The position numbers and the translations under genes are program-made. Shown here one piece after another: positions 1 through 6,052 of a stretch of DNA of 8,035 nucleotides. The notes below the pieces were generated by a model. The model did not search any database. It saw nothing but the letters and a program-made list of their open reading frames with translations, and was not told the origin of the DNA. Source of the DNA: Streptococcaceae bacterium (GTDB lineage: Bacteria; Bacillota; Bacilli; Lactobacillales; Streptococcaceae); assembly GCA_902836505.1 (NCBI GenBank), contig CADFQU010000033.1:1-8035 (forward strand). The letters are read 5' to 3'. The stretch's first letter is position 1. Every line of letters begins with the position of its first letter.

Positions 1-100
1 GGTCCTTGAGACGTTGAATACCCAAGTCCACTTCGTGCTTGACAAAGTCTTCACCCATAGTCCCACTAGATAAACTTATAATACCAATTGTAGAAGTCAT
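1..100 (-). CDS. S66-family (LD-carboxypeptidase / MccF-like) peptidase, N-terminal fragment
   Basis: This is the first 33 codons of a leftward gene that runs off the left edge. The start is the ATG at 100-98, preceded by a strong AGGAGG ribosome binding site at 107-113. The readable protein begins MTSTIGIISLSSGTMGEDFV, a hydrophobic first strand followed by a Ser-Ser-Gly turn and a helix. This resembles the N-terminus of S66 peptidases, a family that includes murein tetrapeptide LD-carboxypeptidases and the MccF microcin-immunity hydrolases. Those enzymes use a Ser-Glu-His triad, and none of the catalytic region is visible here. The family call rests on the N-terminal pattern only and could be wrong. 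The gene is divergent from cinA. Confidence 0.6.
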   Translation of the reverse strand, partial: MTSTIGIISLSSGTMGEDFVKHEVDLGIQRLKD

Positions 101-130
101 ATATTATCCTCCTATAAATAAATTGATGCT

Positions 131-151
131 ATTGTATCATAAAAAATGATA
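131..151 (-). promoter_or_regulatory. Promoter of the leftward S66 peptidase gene, with overlapping dyad
   Basis: Read on the minus strand, TACAAT (136-131) is preceded by TG plus one base, giving an extended -10 (TGATACAAT). No good -35 is seen at 17 bases. A perfect dyad, TATCAT-5-ATGATA (135-151), covers the spacer and the edge of the -10, so it could be an operator. It could also be chance in AT-rich DNA. Confidence 0.45.
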
Positions 152-162
152 GAAAAATATAA

Positions 163-339
163 GGAATAGCGTTAGAGATACGATTTTATTTCAATAAAGC
201 AATAGAAAAATAACCGCTCGATGTGCTTACTTCAGAATATAGGCAAGCCCTTTTAGAAGTTGGTTACCACGTAGTTGAATCTCTTAGGAATATTGATGTA
301 ACGGAATTTATAAGAGTTCTTTACTTTATAATACTCTAA
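163..339 (+). pseudogene. Possible decayed reading frame 5' of cinA
   Basis: One forward frame stays open from 163 to the TAA at 337-339 except for a single TAA at 211-213. It has no usable start: there is no Shine-Dalgarno before the GTG at 223. The second half reads like ordinary protein (LTSEYRQALLEVGYHVVE, 226-279) and stops eight bases before a strong rightward hairpin terminator. That is the arrangement expected for the 3' end of a lost gene. I do not recognise the family. In related streptococci I recall tag or ruvA near this place, but I see no match to them. It may simply be non-coding sequence. Confidence 0.25.
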
Positions 340-346
340 AAGAAAA

Positions 347-394
347 AGATTGAAGAAAGTTACCTAAAATGAACTTTTTCTTCAATCTGTTTTT
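347..394 (+). terminator. Rho-independent terminator (possibly bidirectional) upstream of cinA
   Basis: The left arm AGATTGAAGAAAGTT (347-361) pairs with 372-388, which is the same sequence reversed and complemented apart from two extra Ts. The loop is about ten bases. GTTTTT follows on the plus strand and an A-rich run (340-347) precedes it, so the minus strand also has a U-rich tail. No intact rightward gene lies upstream in the window, so it either serves a lost gene or insulates cinA. Confidence 0.75.
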
Positions 395-413
395 AAAATT
401 ATTTAGGAAATTG

Positions 414-422
414 TGTTACAAT
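414..422 (+). promoter_or_regulatory. Possible vegetative promoter of cinA (extended -10)
   Basis: TGTTACAAT (414-422) is a TGnTACAAT extended -10. No convincing -35 lies 16-18 bases upstream. It sits just upstream of the competence box, so it could give low basal cinA transcription in non-competent cells. Confidence 0.45.
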
Positions 423-432
423 GAAGAAAAAT

Positions 433-440
433 TACGAATA
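433..440 (+). promoter_or_regulatory. Competence box (cin-box / com-box) for SigX (ComX)
   Basis: TACGAATA at 433-440 is an exact copy of the streptococcal late-competence promoter motif recognised by RNA polymerase carrying the alternative sigma factor ComX. It lies 18 bases before the cinA ATG, next to an A-rich stretch. cinA is a classic late-competence gene, so motif and context agree. Initiation several bases downstream would put the 5' end of the mRNA almost at the ribosome binding site GGAGG (449-453). Confidence 0.92.
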
Positions 441-457
441 GTATAAGTGGAGGCGTT

Positions 458-1726
458 ATGAAAGCAGAGATCATTGCAGTGGGAACCGAAATTCTCACAG
501 GACAGATTGTCAATACCAATGCGCAATTCTTATCAGAAAAGTTGGCCGGCCTAGGGATCGACGTTTATTTTCAAACTGCAGTTGGAGATAATGCTGATCG
601 TCTCTTGTCTGTTCTTGGGATTGCGCGTGATCGAAGTGATCTCATCATCCTCACAGGAGGTCTCGGACCGACCGAAGACGATCTGACCAAGCAGACCCTA
701 GCCCAGTTCTTGGATAGAGACTTGACATTTGATCCCGAAGCCATGGCCAAGTTGGATCGCTTCTTTGCCAGTCGGCCAGACCATGTCCGAACGCCCAACA
801 ATCTAAGACAAGCGCAAATAGTAACGGGTTCTAAGCCCCTCCAAAACCTAACCGGTTTGGCAGTGGGAGGTCTGATCGAAGTAGAGGGCATTAGCTATGT
901 GGTCTTGCCTGGCCCTCCGAGTGAATTGAAACCCATGGTTACGGATGAGTTAGTGCCCCTTTTAGCCACAGGCGAGAAGCTCTATTCACGCGTCTTGCGC
1001 TTCTTCGGGATTGGGGAAAGCCAGCTGGTAACCGTTCTAGCCGGTGTGATTGATGGCCAGACTGACCCGACGGTGGCTCCTTATGCAAAGACCGGAGAAG
1101 TCACCTTGCGCTTGTCGACCAAGGCTACGTCACAAGAGCAGGCTGATCAGAAATTGGATCAATTGGAACAAGTGATTCTCCAGCATGAGACCTTGGATGG
1201 TCAAGCCTTGAGCCAGCTTTTCTATGGCTATGGAGATGAAAATTCCCTAGCCAAGGTTGCTTTTGAACTCTTGCGCGAGAGTGGCTTGACCCTGACAGCA
1301 GCAGAGAGCTTGACGGCCGGGATGTTCCAGTCGACTCTGGCTAATTTCTCAGGAGCCTCAGCAGTCTTACCAGGAGGTTTCGTCACCTACAGCATAGAGG
1401 AGAAGAGCAAAATGCTCCAAATCCCCCTAGCCGAGTTACGAGAACATGGAGTGGTTTCTGCCCATACAGCTGAGCGGATGGCAGCGCAAGCCCGTCTCTT
1501 AACAGGGGCTGACTATGGAGTCAGTCTGACAGGTGTTGCTGGTCCAGACAGTCTAGAAGGCCACCCAGCAGGGACCGTTTTTATTGGTATTGCAGGTCCT
1601 AAAGGAGTCCAATCGATCAAGGTCAATATCGCTGGCCGGAGTCGTATGGATGTTCGGAAAGTTGCAGTCCTCCATGCCTTTAATCTGGTACGCCGGACTG
1701 TATTATTAGATGAAAATTTGCTATAA
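458..1726 (+). CDS. cinA: Competence-damage inducible protein CinA
   Basis: This 422-residue protein has the full two-domain length of the family. The N-terminal MoaB/Mog-like molybdopterin-binding fold (about residues 4-170) carries [12 protein letters not shown] at 66-77 and PGPPSE at 151-156. A linking region follows. The C-terminal CinA domain (about 258-415), which in other bacteria has nicotinamide-nucleotide amidohydrolase activity, carries AESLTAG (282-288) and TGVAGPDS (358-365). Many family members have AESCTGG at the first motif. The ATG at 458 follows GGAGG at 449-453 with four bases between. In streptococci CinA is made during competence and helps bring RecA to the membrane; that role is known from S. 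pneumoniae, not shown here. It is the first gene of the competence unit, 47 bases before recA. Confidence 0.96.
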   Translation: MKAEIIAVGTEILTGQIVNTNAQFLSEKLAGLGIDVYFQTAVGDNADRLLSVLGIARDRSDLIILTGGLGPTEDDLTKQTLAQFLDRDLTFDPEAMAKLDRFFASRPDHVRTPNNLRQAQIVTGSKPLQNLTGLAVGGLIEVEGISYVVLPGPPSELKPMVTDELVPLLATGEKLYSRVLRFFGIGESQLVTVLAGVIDGQTDPTVAPYAKTGEVTLRLSTKATSQEQADQKLDQLEQVILQHETLDGQALSQLFYGYGDENSLAKVAFELLRESGLTLTAAESLTAGMFQSTLANFSGASAVLPGGFVTYSIEEKSKMLQIPLAELREHGVVSAHTAERMAAQARLLTGADYGVSLTGVAGPDSLEGHPAGTVFIGIAGPKGVQSIKVNIAGRSRMDVRKVAVLHAFNLVRRTVLLDENLL

Positions 1727-1727
1727 T
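1719..1727 (+). promoter_or_regulatory. Likely basal recA promoter overlapping the cinA stop codon
   Basis: TGCTATAAT (1719-1727) is a perfect extended -10. Its TATAAT shares bases with the TAA stop of cinA. There is no good -35, which extended -10 promoters often lack. A start near 1734 would give a leader of about 40 bases. It fits the need for RecA outside competence. Confidence 0.6.
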
Positions 1728-1773
1728 GATAAGAAGCTTGTATAGCATTACGCTTTGAATATAGGAGAAAAGA

Positions 1774-2916
1774 ATGGCGAAAAAACAGAAAAAATTAGAT
1801 GATATCTCTAAGAAATTTGGAGATGAGCGTGAAAAAGCGCTCAACGATGCCCTAAAGTTGATCGAAAAAGACTTTGGTAAAGGATCCATCATGCGTCTGG
1901 GCGAACGCGCAGAACAAAAAGTACAAGTCATGAGCTCTGGTTCATTGGCTCTTGATATTGCCTTGGGTGCTGGTGGTTATCCAAAAGGTCGGATCATTGA
2001 AATCTATGGTCCAGAATCATCAGGTAAAACAACCGTTGCCCTCCATGCAGTAGCGCAAGCACAGAAAGAAGGAGGTATTGCTGCTTTTATCGATGCCGAG
2101 CATGCCTTGGATCCATCTTATGCAGCAGCTCTTGGGGTCAATATTGATGAACTCCTCTTGTCTCAACCAGACTCGGGGGAACAAGGACTTGAAATCGCGG
2201 GTAAATTGATCGACTCAGGTGCCGTTGACTTGGTCGTGATCGACTCTGTCGCCGCCTTGGTTCCACGCGCAGAAATCGATGGAGATATTGGTGACAGCCA
2301 CGTTGGTTTGCAAGCGCGGATGATGAGCCAGGCTATGCGCAAGCTCGGAGCTTCGATCAACAAGACCAAGACCATTGCTATCTTTATCAACCAATTGCGT
2401 GAAAAAGTTGGGGTTATGTTTGGAAATCCTGAAACCACACCTGGTGGTCGTGCCCTTAAATTCTACGCTTCTGTTCGTCTAGATGTTCGTGGAAATACTC
2501 AAATCAAGGGTACTGGGGATCAAAAAGATACCAACGTTGGTAAGGAAACCAAGATCAAGGTTGTGAAGAACAAGGTGGCTCCACCGTTCAAAGAAGCCAT
2601 GGTTGAAATCATGTACGGAGAAGGAATTTCGCGTACGGGTGAATTGGTGAAGATTGCAACAGACTTGGATATTATCCAAAAAGCTGGCGCTTGGTATTCT
2701 TATAACGGCGAGAAGATTGGCCAAGGTTCTGAAAATGCTAAAAAGTACTTGGCAGACCATCCAGAAATTTTTGATGAGATTGATCACCAAGTGCGCGTGC
2801 GCTTCGGCTTGATCGATGATGACACTGCTGTAGTTGCACAAGATGAAGTAGCTGAAAGCCCACTTGTTGAAGAAGTAACACTAGATCTTGATGATGCCAT
2901 TGAGATTGAAGAGTAA
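1774..2916 (+). CDS. recA: Recombinase RecA
   Basis: RecA forms ATP-dependent filaments on single-stranded DNA and carries out homology search and strand exchange in repair and transformation. The 380-residue protein has the normal order: an N-terminal oligomerisation helix, Walker A GPESSGKT (79-86), Walker B VDLVVIDS (151-158), DNA-binding loop L1 around 167-178 and loop L2 around 216-230 ([15 protein letters not shown]). It ends in a typical acidic tail (about 350-380, rich in Asp and Glu) that tempers DNA binding. The start at 1774 has AGGAG at 1763-1767. It can be transcribed from the competence box through cinA and from the extended -10 at 1719-1727. No convincing terminator follows. 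Confidence 0.98.
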   Translation: MAKKQKKLDDISKKFGDEREKALNDALKLIEKDFGKGSIMRLGERAEQKVQVMSSGSLALDIALGAGGYPKGRIIEIYGPESSGKTTVALHAVAQAQKEGGIAAFIDAEHALDPSYAAALGVNIDELLLSQPDSGEQGLEIAGKLIDSGAVDLVVIDSVAALVPRAEIDGDIGDSHVGLQARMMSQAMRKLGASINKTKTIAIFINQLREKVGVMFGNPETTPGGRALKFYASVRLDVRGNTQIKGTGDQKDTNVGKETKIKVVKNKVAPPFKEAMVEIMYGEGISRTGELVKIATDLDIIQKAGAWYSYNGEKIGQGSENAKKYLADHPEIFDEIDHQVRVRFGLIDDDTAVVAQDEVAESPLVEEVTLDLDDAIEIEE

Positions 2917-2932
2917 TTTTTTTCAAAATAGG

Positions 2933-2962
2933 TCGAAAGACTGATGGTTTTTATGGTATAAT
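2933..2962 (+). promoter_or_regulatory. spx promoter
   Basis: TATAAT at 2957-2962 is preceded by TGG (2954-2956), giving a perfect extended -10. TCGAAA at 2933-2938 is a weak -35 at 18 bases. Transcription would begin near 2969. This makes the in-frame ATG at 2971, which has no ribosome binding site, an unlikely start for spx. Confidence 0.75.
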
Positions 2963-3003
2963 ATACTACAATGTTATTATCGTGTGGCGAAAGGAGTGCA
3001 TGC

Positions 3004-3402
3004 ATGATTAAAATTTACACAGTTTCAAGTTGCACGAGTTGTAAAAAAGCCAAAACTTGGCTAAATGCTCATCAGTTGATCTATAAAGAACAAAACCTTG
3101 GTAAAGAAGGAATTACAAAAGAAGAATTACTCGATATTTTGACCAAAACAGAAAATGGCATTGCAAGTATCGTTTCTTCAAAAAACCGATACGCTAAGAA
3201 TTTAGGTGTCGATATTGAAGACCTCAGTATGAATGAAGTCATCGATATCATCTTAGAAACACCACGAATCTTGAAAAGCCCTATCCTAGTGGATAACAAG
3301 CGACTTCAAGTTGGTTATAAGGAAGATGATATTCGGGCCTTTTTACCACGTTCTGTACGAAATGTTGAAAATGCGGAGGCTCGCTTAAGAGCAGCCCTAT
3401 AA
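3004..3402 (+). CDS. spx: Spx-family redox-responsive transcriptional regulator (position suggests SpxA2)
   Basis: Spx proteins do not bind DNA alone. They bind the alpha C-terminal domain of RNA polymerase and redirect transcription under thiol or cell-wall stress, and ClpXP degrades them. The 132-residue product has the usual length and fold (ArsC-like thioredoxin): the CTSC redox pair at 10-13, the conserved Gly at 52 needed for alpha contact in B. subtilis Spx, and the C-terminal block LVDNKRLQVGYKEDDIRAFL (95-114). B. subtilis has Arg-Pro-Ile where this protein has Ser-Pro-Ile (92-94). The ATG at 3004 is chosen because AAGGAG (2991-2996) lies seven bases upstream. Most streptococci have two or more Spx paralogs, and the copy beside recA is usually called SpxA2 (SpxB in S. 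mutans); this assignment is by position. Confidence 0.92.
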   Translation: MIKIYTVSSCTSCKKAKTWLNAHQLIYKEQNLGKEGITKEELLDILTKTENGIASIVSSKNRYAKNLGVDIEDLSMNEVIDIILETPRILKSPILVDNKRLQVGYKEDDIRAFLPRSVRNVENAEARLRAAL

Positions 3403-3408
3403 GAAACA

Positions 3409-3468
3409 AGTAGCCAATCGTTTAGCTACTGAGAAGAGTCGAGATAGTAGCATCTCGACTTTTTCTTT
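3409..3468 (+). terminator. spx terminator with an extra upstream hairpin
   Basis: The terminator proper is AGTCGAGAT (3437-3445), the six-base loop AGTAGC, ATCTCGACT (3452-3460) and a T-rich tail (TTTTTCTTTT). A smaller hairpin, AGTAGC (3409-3414) with GCTACT (3425-3430), precedes it. Confidence 0.9.
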
Positions 3469-3481
3469 TGTGTTTGGCTAA

Positions 3482-3537
3482 AGAATCCACAAAAAATGGT
3501 TGTAAGAATGTTTTTGCGGAGGATTCTATGGTACAAT
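3482..3537 (+). promoter_or_regulatory. Promoter of the lipoprotein pair with an imperfect inverted repeat
   Basis: TGGTACAAT (3529-3537) is an extended -10 with no clear -35. Immediately upstream, AGAATCC (3482-3488) and CAAAAA (3490-3495) are mirrored by TTTTTG (3511-3516) and GGATTCT (3521-3527). The inverted repeat covers the -35 region and could be an operator, or a leftover hairpin. Confidence 0.5.
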
Positions 3538-3586
3538 ACTTCTGTGGGGAAAATCCCTTTTATAGAAGCTTATCAAAGGAGAAAAC

Positions 3587-4180
3587 ATGAAAAAGAAGCT
3601 TATTTGTCTAGGAGTCTTACTCCTGACGCTGACAGCTTGTGGACAGAAGAAACATGGGAAAACCGATTCTTCCAGTGTTCAAAAATCCAACAGTGCTAAA
3701 ATTGAATCGTTCAATAAAGAAAATCGAAATTTGTTAGAGAAGGCAGAAGAACAGCAAGTCTTTACTAAACACTTTGTCCTTCCAACAGATGAGAAAGGTA
3801 TTCGCCAAGAGCAGACCATCACCTATCAAGGGGAACAATTACAAAAATTGGTCATGACAAATACCACTCCTGCCAGTGATGAATTGAAAAATGCCATTCA
3901 AGAAGTTGGCCTCGAAGAAGCCCAACGATTGATGGTGGAGTCGATGGACAAGGATGAACAACTTCAACAGGCGCGGACTCTTCCAGGCTTTACCATTGAA
4001 CTGACCGTACCAAATGAGAATGAATACCAAACGGTCATCACCTATGATTTCACCCAGTTGGATACTAAAAAAGCGGTGGAGTTAGAGTATTTCAAATCGG
4101 CTAATATTGCAGATTTGTTGAAGTTGACACCAACAGAATATATGAATAATCTACTCCGTAATGGAGCAAAAGAAGAATAA
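3587..4180 (+). CDS. DUF1307 (YehR-like) lipoprotein, first of a tandem pair
   Basis: This is a predicted lipoprotein of 197 residues. It has basic Lys2-4, a hydrophobic stretch and the lipobox LTAC with the lipidated Cys at 18. A polar Ser/Lys-rich linker (19-50) leads to a globular part (about 55-195). The block QTITYQGEQLQKL (76-88) and the ending LLRNGAKEE match in pattern the neighbouring lipoprotein and the DUF1307/YehR family, whose function is not established. The ATG follows AAAGGAG (3575-3581) at a good distance. The promoter is at 3529-3537. The next gene starts 11 bases after its stop, so the two are almost certainly co-transcribed. The family call is by pattern and is less sure than for the second gene. 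Confidence 0.75.
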   Translation: MKKKLICLGVLLLTLTACGQKKHGKTDSSSVQKSNSAKIESFNKENRNLLEKAEEQQVFTKHFVLPTDEKGIRQEQTITYQGEQLQKLVMTNTTPASDELKNAIQEVGLEEAQRLMVESMDKDEQLQQARTLPGFTIELTVPNENEYQTVITYDFTQLDTKKAVELEYFKSANIADLLKLTPTEYMNNLLRNGAKEE

Positions 4181-4191
4181 GGAGAAATAAC

Positions 4192-4743
4192 ATGAAAAAA
4201 TTTCTATTACTAGTCGTTGCTGGATTGCTTATCTTGGCAGGTTGTGGGAATTCTCAATCAAAAGGGGGCAAGTCCTTATCGAAAGATAGCGTCGTCACTC
4301 GGACCTTTAAGATTAACAGAGATGTCAACGAAGCTGACGAGGTAGCCAAACAGGAAATTACAGTGACCGTATCCTACCAAGGAAAGAAATACAAAAAAGT
4401 TTCCATCAAACTAGCGACTCATGTGTCGGAAGAATTCAAAGATGAAGTCAAGAAGTTGATCGATGCTGAGGATGATAAAGAAGGTGCCAAGCAAGCCTTG
4501 ATCGAGGGTTACGAAGGCGAAGGTGGCATTGATGAATTGAGAGACTACGATGGAATCACCGTGACATCAGATTGGACAGGTGAAGCAATGGTCTCTGAGA
4601 TTGAGATTGACCCTGATAAAGTAGACTTCGATGACATTAAAAACAGCGAAGACTTGGGAGAAATTTGCAAAATGATCAAGACCTACTCTCCAACGCTCTT
4701 CATCAAAAACTTGGAAAAGAATGGCTTTAAAGAAGTCAAATAA
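4192..4743 (+). CDS. DUF1307 (YehR-like) lipoprotein, second of a tandem pair
   Basis: This 183-residue lipoprotein has the lipobox LAGC with Cys18, at the same position as in the gene before it. After a short Ser/Lys linker it has the family features: ITVTVSYQGKKYKKV (56-70), an acidic middle rich in Asp and Glu (about 88-150), and the ending FIKNLEKNGFKEV (170-182). It should face outward on the membrane. The substrate or partner is unknown. AAGGAG (4179-4184) overlaps the stop codon of the first gene, so the pair is probably translated together. No hairpin terminator is visible before the ireB promoter. The second gene is more acidic than the first, so the two are diverged paralogs rather than a recent duplication. 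Confidence 0.85.
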   Translation: MKKFLLLVVAGLLILAGCGNSQSKGGKSLSKDSVVTRTFKINRDVNEADEVAKQEITVTVSYQGKKYKKVSIKLATHVSEEFKDEVKKLIDAEDDKEGAKQALIEGYEGEGGIDELRDYDGITVTSDWTGEAMVSEIEIDPDKVDFDDIKNSEDLGEICKMIKTYSPTLFIKNLEKNGFKEVK

Positions 4744-4826
4744 AGTCATTGAAAAAATGTAGCAGATTGCTTTCAAAAACAAGTGATAAAAAGTCCAAGA
4801 AAGCCCGTAAAATCAATAATTTTCGT

Positions 4827-4855
4827 TTGAGAAAGTATGGAAATTATGATATAAT
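4827..4855 (+). promoter_or_regulatory. Strong SigA promoter of the ireB-yqgF-yrzB operon
   Basis: TTGAGA (4827-4832) lies exactly 17 bases from TATAAT (4850-4855), and TGA (4847-4849) makes the -10 extended. Transcription would start near 4862, downstream of the ATG at 4859. That excludes that ATG as the ireB start. Confidence 0.88.
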
Positions 4856-4885
4856 AGTATGAATATAAAGAAAGAGGGTGGTATT

Positions 4886-5152
4886 GTGGGATTTACAGAC
4901 GAAACAGTACGTTTTAATCTTGACGATTCAAACCGTAAAGAAATTAGTGATACATTAAAGGATGTCTACTTATCTTTGGATGAGAAGGGCTACAATCCAA
5001 TCAATCAAATCGTTGGTTATGTACTCAGTGGTGATCCTGCTTATGTACCTCGTTATAACAACGCTCGCAACCAAATTCGTAAGTACGAACGAGATGAAAT
5101 TGTTGAAGAATTGGTTCGTTACTACTTGAAAGGGCAAGGGATCGATCTCTAA
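4886..5152 (+). CDS. ireB: IreB/ReoM family regulator (UPF0297), phospho-substrate of the PASTA kinase
   Basis: This 88-residue protein begins [10 protein letters not shown]. In Enterococcus faecalis IreB the matching Thr4 and Thr7 are phosphorylated by the PASTA kinase IreK and affect cephalosporin resistance. In Listeria the homologue ReoM, phosphorylated on the matching Thr, controls ClpCP-dependent turnover of MurA, the first enzyme of peptidoglycan synthesis. Both Thr residues are present here. The highly conserved core [20 protein letters not shown] lies at 37-56. The start is the GTG at 4886, after AGAGGGTGG, and not the ATG at 4859, which precedes the predicted transcription start and lacks a ribosome binding site. 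It overlaps the next gene by one base (TAATG). Confidence 0.93.
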   Translation: MGFTDETVRFNLDDSNRKEISDTLKDVYLSLDEKGYNPINQIVGYVLSGDPAYVPRYNNARNQIRKYERDEIVEELVRYYLKGQGIDL

Positions 5153-5571
5153 TGAGAATTATGGGACTAGACGTTGGCTCGAAGACAGTCGGAGTAGCCA
5201 TCAGTGATCCATTAGGTTTTACTGCTCAAGGTCTGGAGATTATTCAGATTGATGAGGAGAAAGGGGAGTTTGGTTTTGACCGTCTCTCTGAACTGGTGAA
5301 GGAATACCGGGTTGATCGCTTTGTCGTTGGTTTGCCGAAAAATATGAACAACACAAGCGGTCCTCGAGTGGAAGCGAGTCAAGCTTATGGAAAACGCCTT
5401 GAAGAGTTATTCAACTTGCCCGTTGAGTATCAAGACGAGCGTTTGACGACCGTTGCCGCAGAGCGAATGCTGATTGAACAAGCAGATATCAGCCGAAATA
5501 AGCGAAAAAAAGTAATTGATAAATTGGCTGCCCAGTTGATTTTGCAAAATTATTTAGATCGAAAATTTTAG
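5152..5571 (+). CDS. yqgF: Putative pre-16S rRNA nuclease YqgF (RuvX)
   Basis: YqgF is an RNase H-like nuclease that trims the 5' end of 16S rRNA precursor; the older name RuvX reflects its likeness to the Holliday-junction resolvase RuvC. The 139-residue length is normal. The acidic residues of an RNase H-like site are visible: Asp7 in [12 protein letters not shown], Asp95-Glu96 in YQDERLTT, and Asp123 in [13 protein letters not shown]. The substrate-loop pattern [15 protein letters not shown] (58-72) is intact. The ATG shares its A with the ireB stop codon (5150-5152), pointing to translational coupling. Confidence 0.95.
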   Translation: MRIMGLDVGSKTVGVAISDPLGFTAQGLEIIQIDEEKGEFGFDRLSELVKEYRVDRFVVGLPKNMNNTSGPRVEASQAYGKRLEELFNLPVEYQDERLTTVAAERMLIEQADISRNKRKKVIDKLAAQLILQNYLDRKF

Positions 5572-5588
5572 AAAAAAGAGGAAATAAG

Positions 5589-5900
5589 ATGGCACACAAT
5601 CATGATCATGACCACAACCATGACGAACGCGAATTGATTACATTGGTAGATGAGCAAGGAAACGAAACCTTGTTTGAAATCCTTTTGACCATTGATGGAA
5701 AAGAAGAGTTTGGTAAAAACTATGTTCTTTTGATTCCTGCAAATGCAGAAGAAGATGAAAATGGTGAAGTAGAAATCCAAGCATACTCATTTACTGAAAA
5801 CGAAGACGGAACAGAAGGCGACCTTCAACCAATCCCAGAAGATTCAGATGATGAATGGAACATGATTGAAGAAGTCTTCAACAGCTTTATGGAGGAGTGA
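5589..5900 (+). CDS. yrzB: DUF1292 / UPF0473 protein (YrzB-like)
   Basis: This small, very acidic protein of 103 residues belongs to a family of unknown function that regularly follows ireB and yqgF in Firmicutes. The N-terminus alternates His with Asn or Asp (His at 3, 5, 7, 9 and 11), which could bind a metal. The core [20 protein letters not shown] (16-35) is typical of DUF1292, and the C-terminus is rich in Asp and Glu and ends in an amphipathic segment. GAGG at 5578-5581 precedes the ATG by seven bases. The gap to yqgF is 17 bases, so it shares the operon. Its TGA stop is part of a perfect hairpin (5898-5922). Confidence 0.9.
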   Translation: MAHNHDHDHNHDERELITLVDEQGNETLFEILLTIDGKEEFGKNYVLLIPANAEEDENGEVEIQAYSFTENEDGTEGDLQPIPEDSDDEWNMIEEVFNSFMEE

Positions 5901-5905
5901 TACAG

Positions 5906-5952
5906 TCTGGGAGACTGTATCACCTCAACTCCTAGAAACTAGAAAGAGTTGG
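5906..5952 (+). repeat. 47-base direct repeat, copy 1
   Basis: It matches 6006-6052 at 41 of 47 positions by my count, without gaps, and begins TCTGGGAGACTGTATCAC. The second half folds as CAACTC-CTAG-AAA-CTAG-AAA-GAGTTG (5926-5951). In this copy the first part is also the right arm of the hairpin on the yrzB stop codon. Confidence 0.85.
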
Positions 5953-6005
5953 AACGTCCGGGGGACATTTTTACCCTTGCGTTGGAAATGCAGACCGCAA
6001 GTAAA

Positions 6006-6052
6006 TCTGGGAGACTGTATCACTCCAACTCCAAGAGATTGGAAAGAGTTGG
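6006..6052 (+). repeat. 47-base direct repeat, copy 2
   Basis: It lies exactly 100 bases after copy 1. The second half folds as CCAACTC-CAA-GAGA-TTG-GAAA-GAGTTGG. Differences from copy 1 include T to C opposite a G (U-G pair becomes C-G) and CTAG/CTAG replaced by CAA/TTG, so the stem survives. This copy lacks its own left arm for hairpin A. Confidence 0.85.

Noticed and set aside
2885..2923. Terminator after recA
   Set aside because: The hairpin 2885-2893 / 2898-2906 has wobble pairs, lies inside the coding end, and is ten bases from the T-run.
2971..3003. Longer spx start at the ATG of 2971 (11 extra residues)
   Set aside because: It lies about two bases from the predicted transcription start and has no ribosome binding site. 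The ATG at 3004 has AAGGAG at the right distance and gives the normal Spx N-terminus.
4744..4826. Terminator after the second DUF1307 lipoprotein gene
   Set aside because: Only a weak AT-only dyad (AAAAT-ATTTT near 4810-4823) is seen, with no GC stem.
4859..4885. Longer ireB start at the ATG of 4859
   Set aside because: It overlaps the promoter and precedes the expected transcription start. The GTG at 4886 gives the conserved MGFTDET start.
5956..5972. GTCC-GGG-GGAC followed by ATTTTT as a terminator
   Set aside because: The four-pair stem with a three-base loop is too weak, and the T-run is better explained as part of hairpin C.
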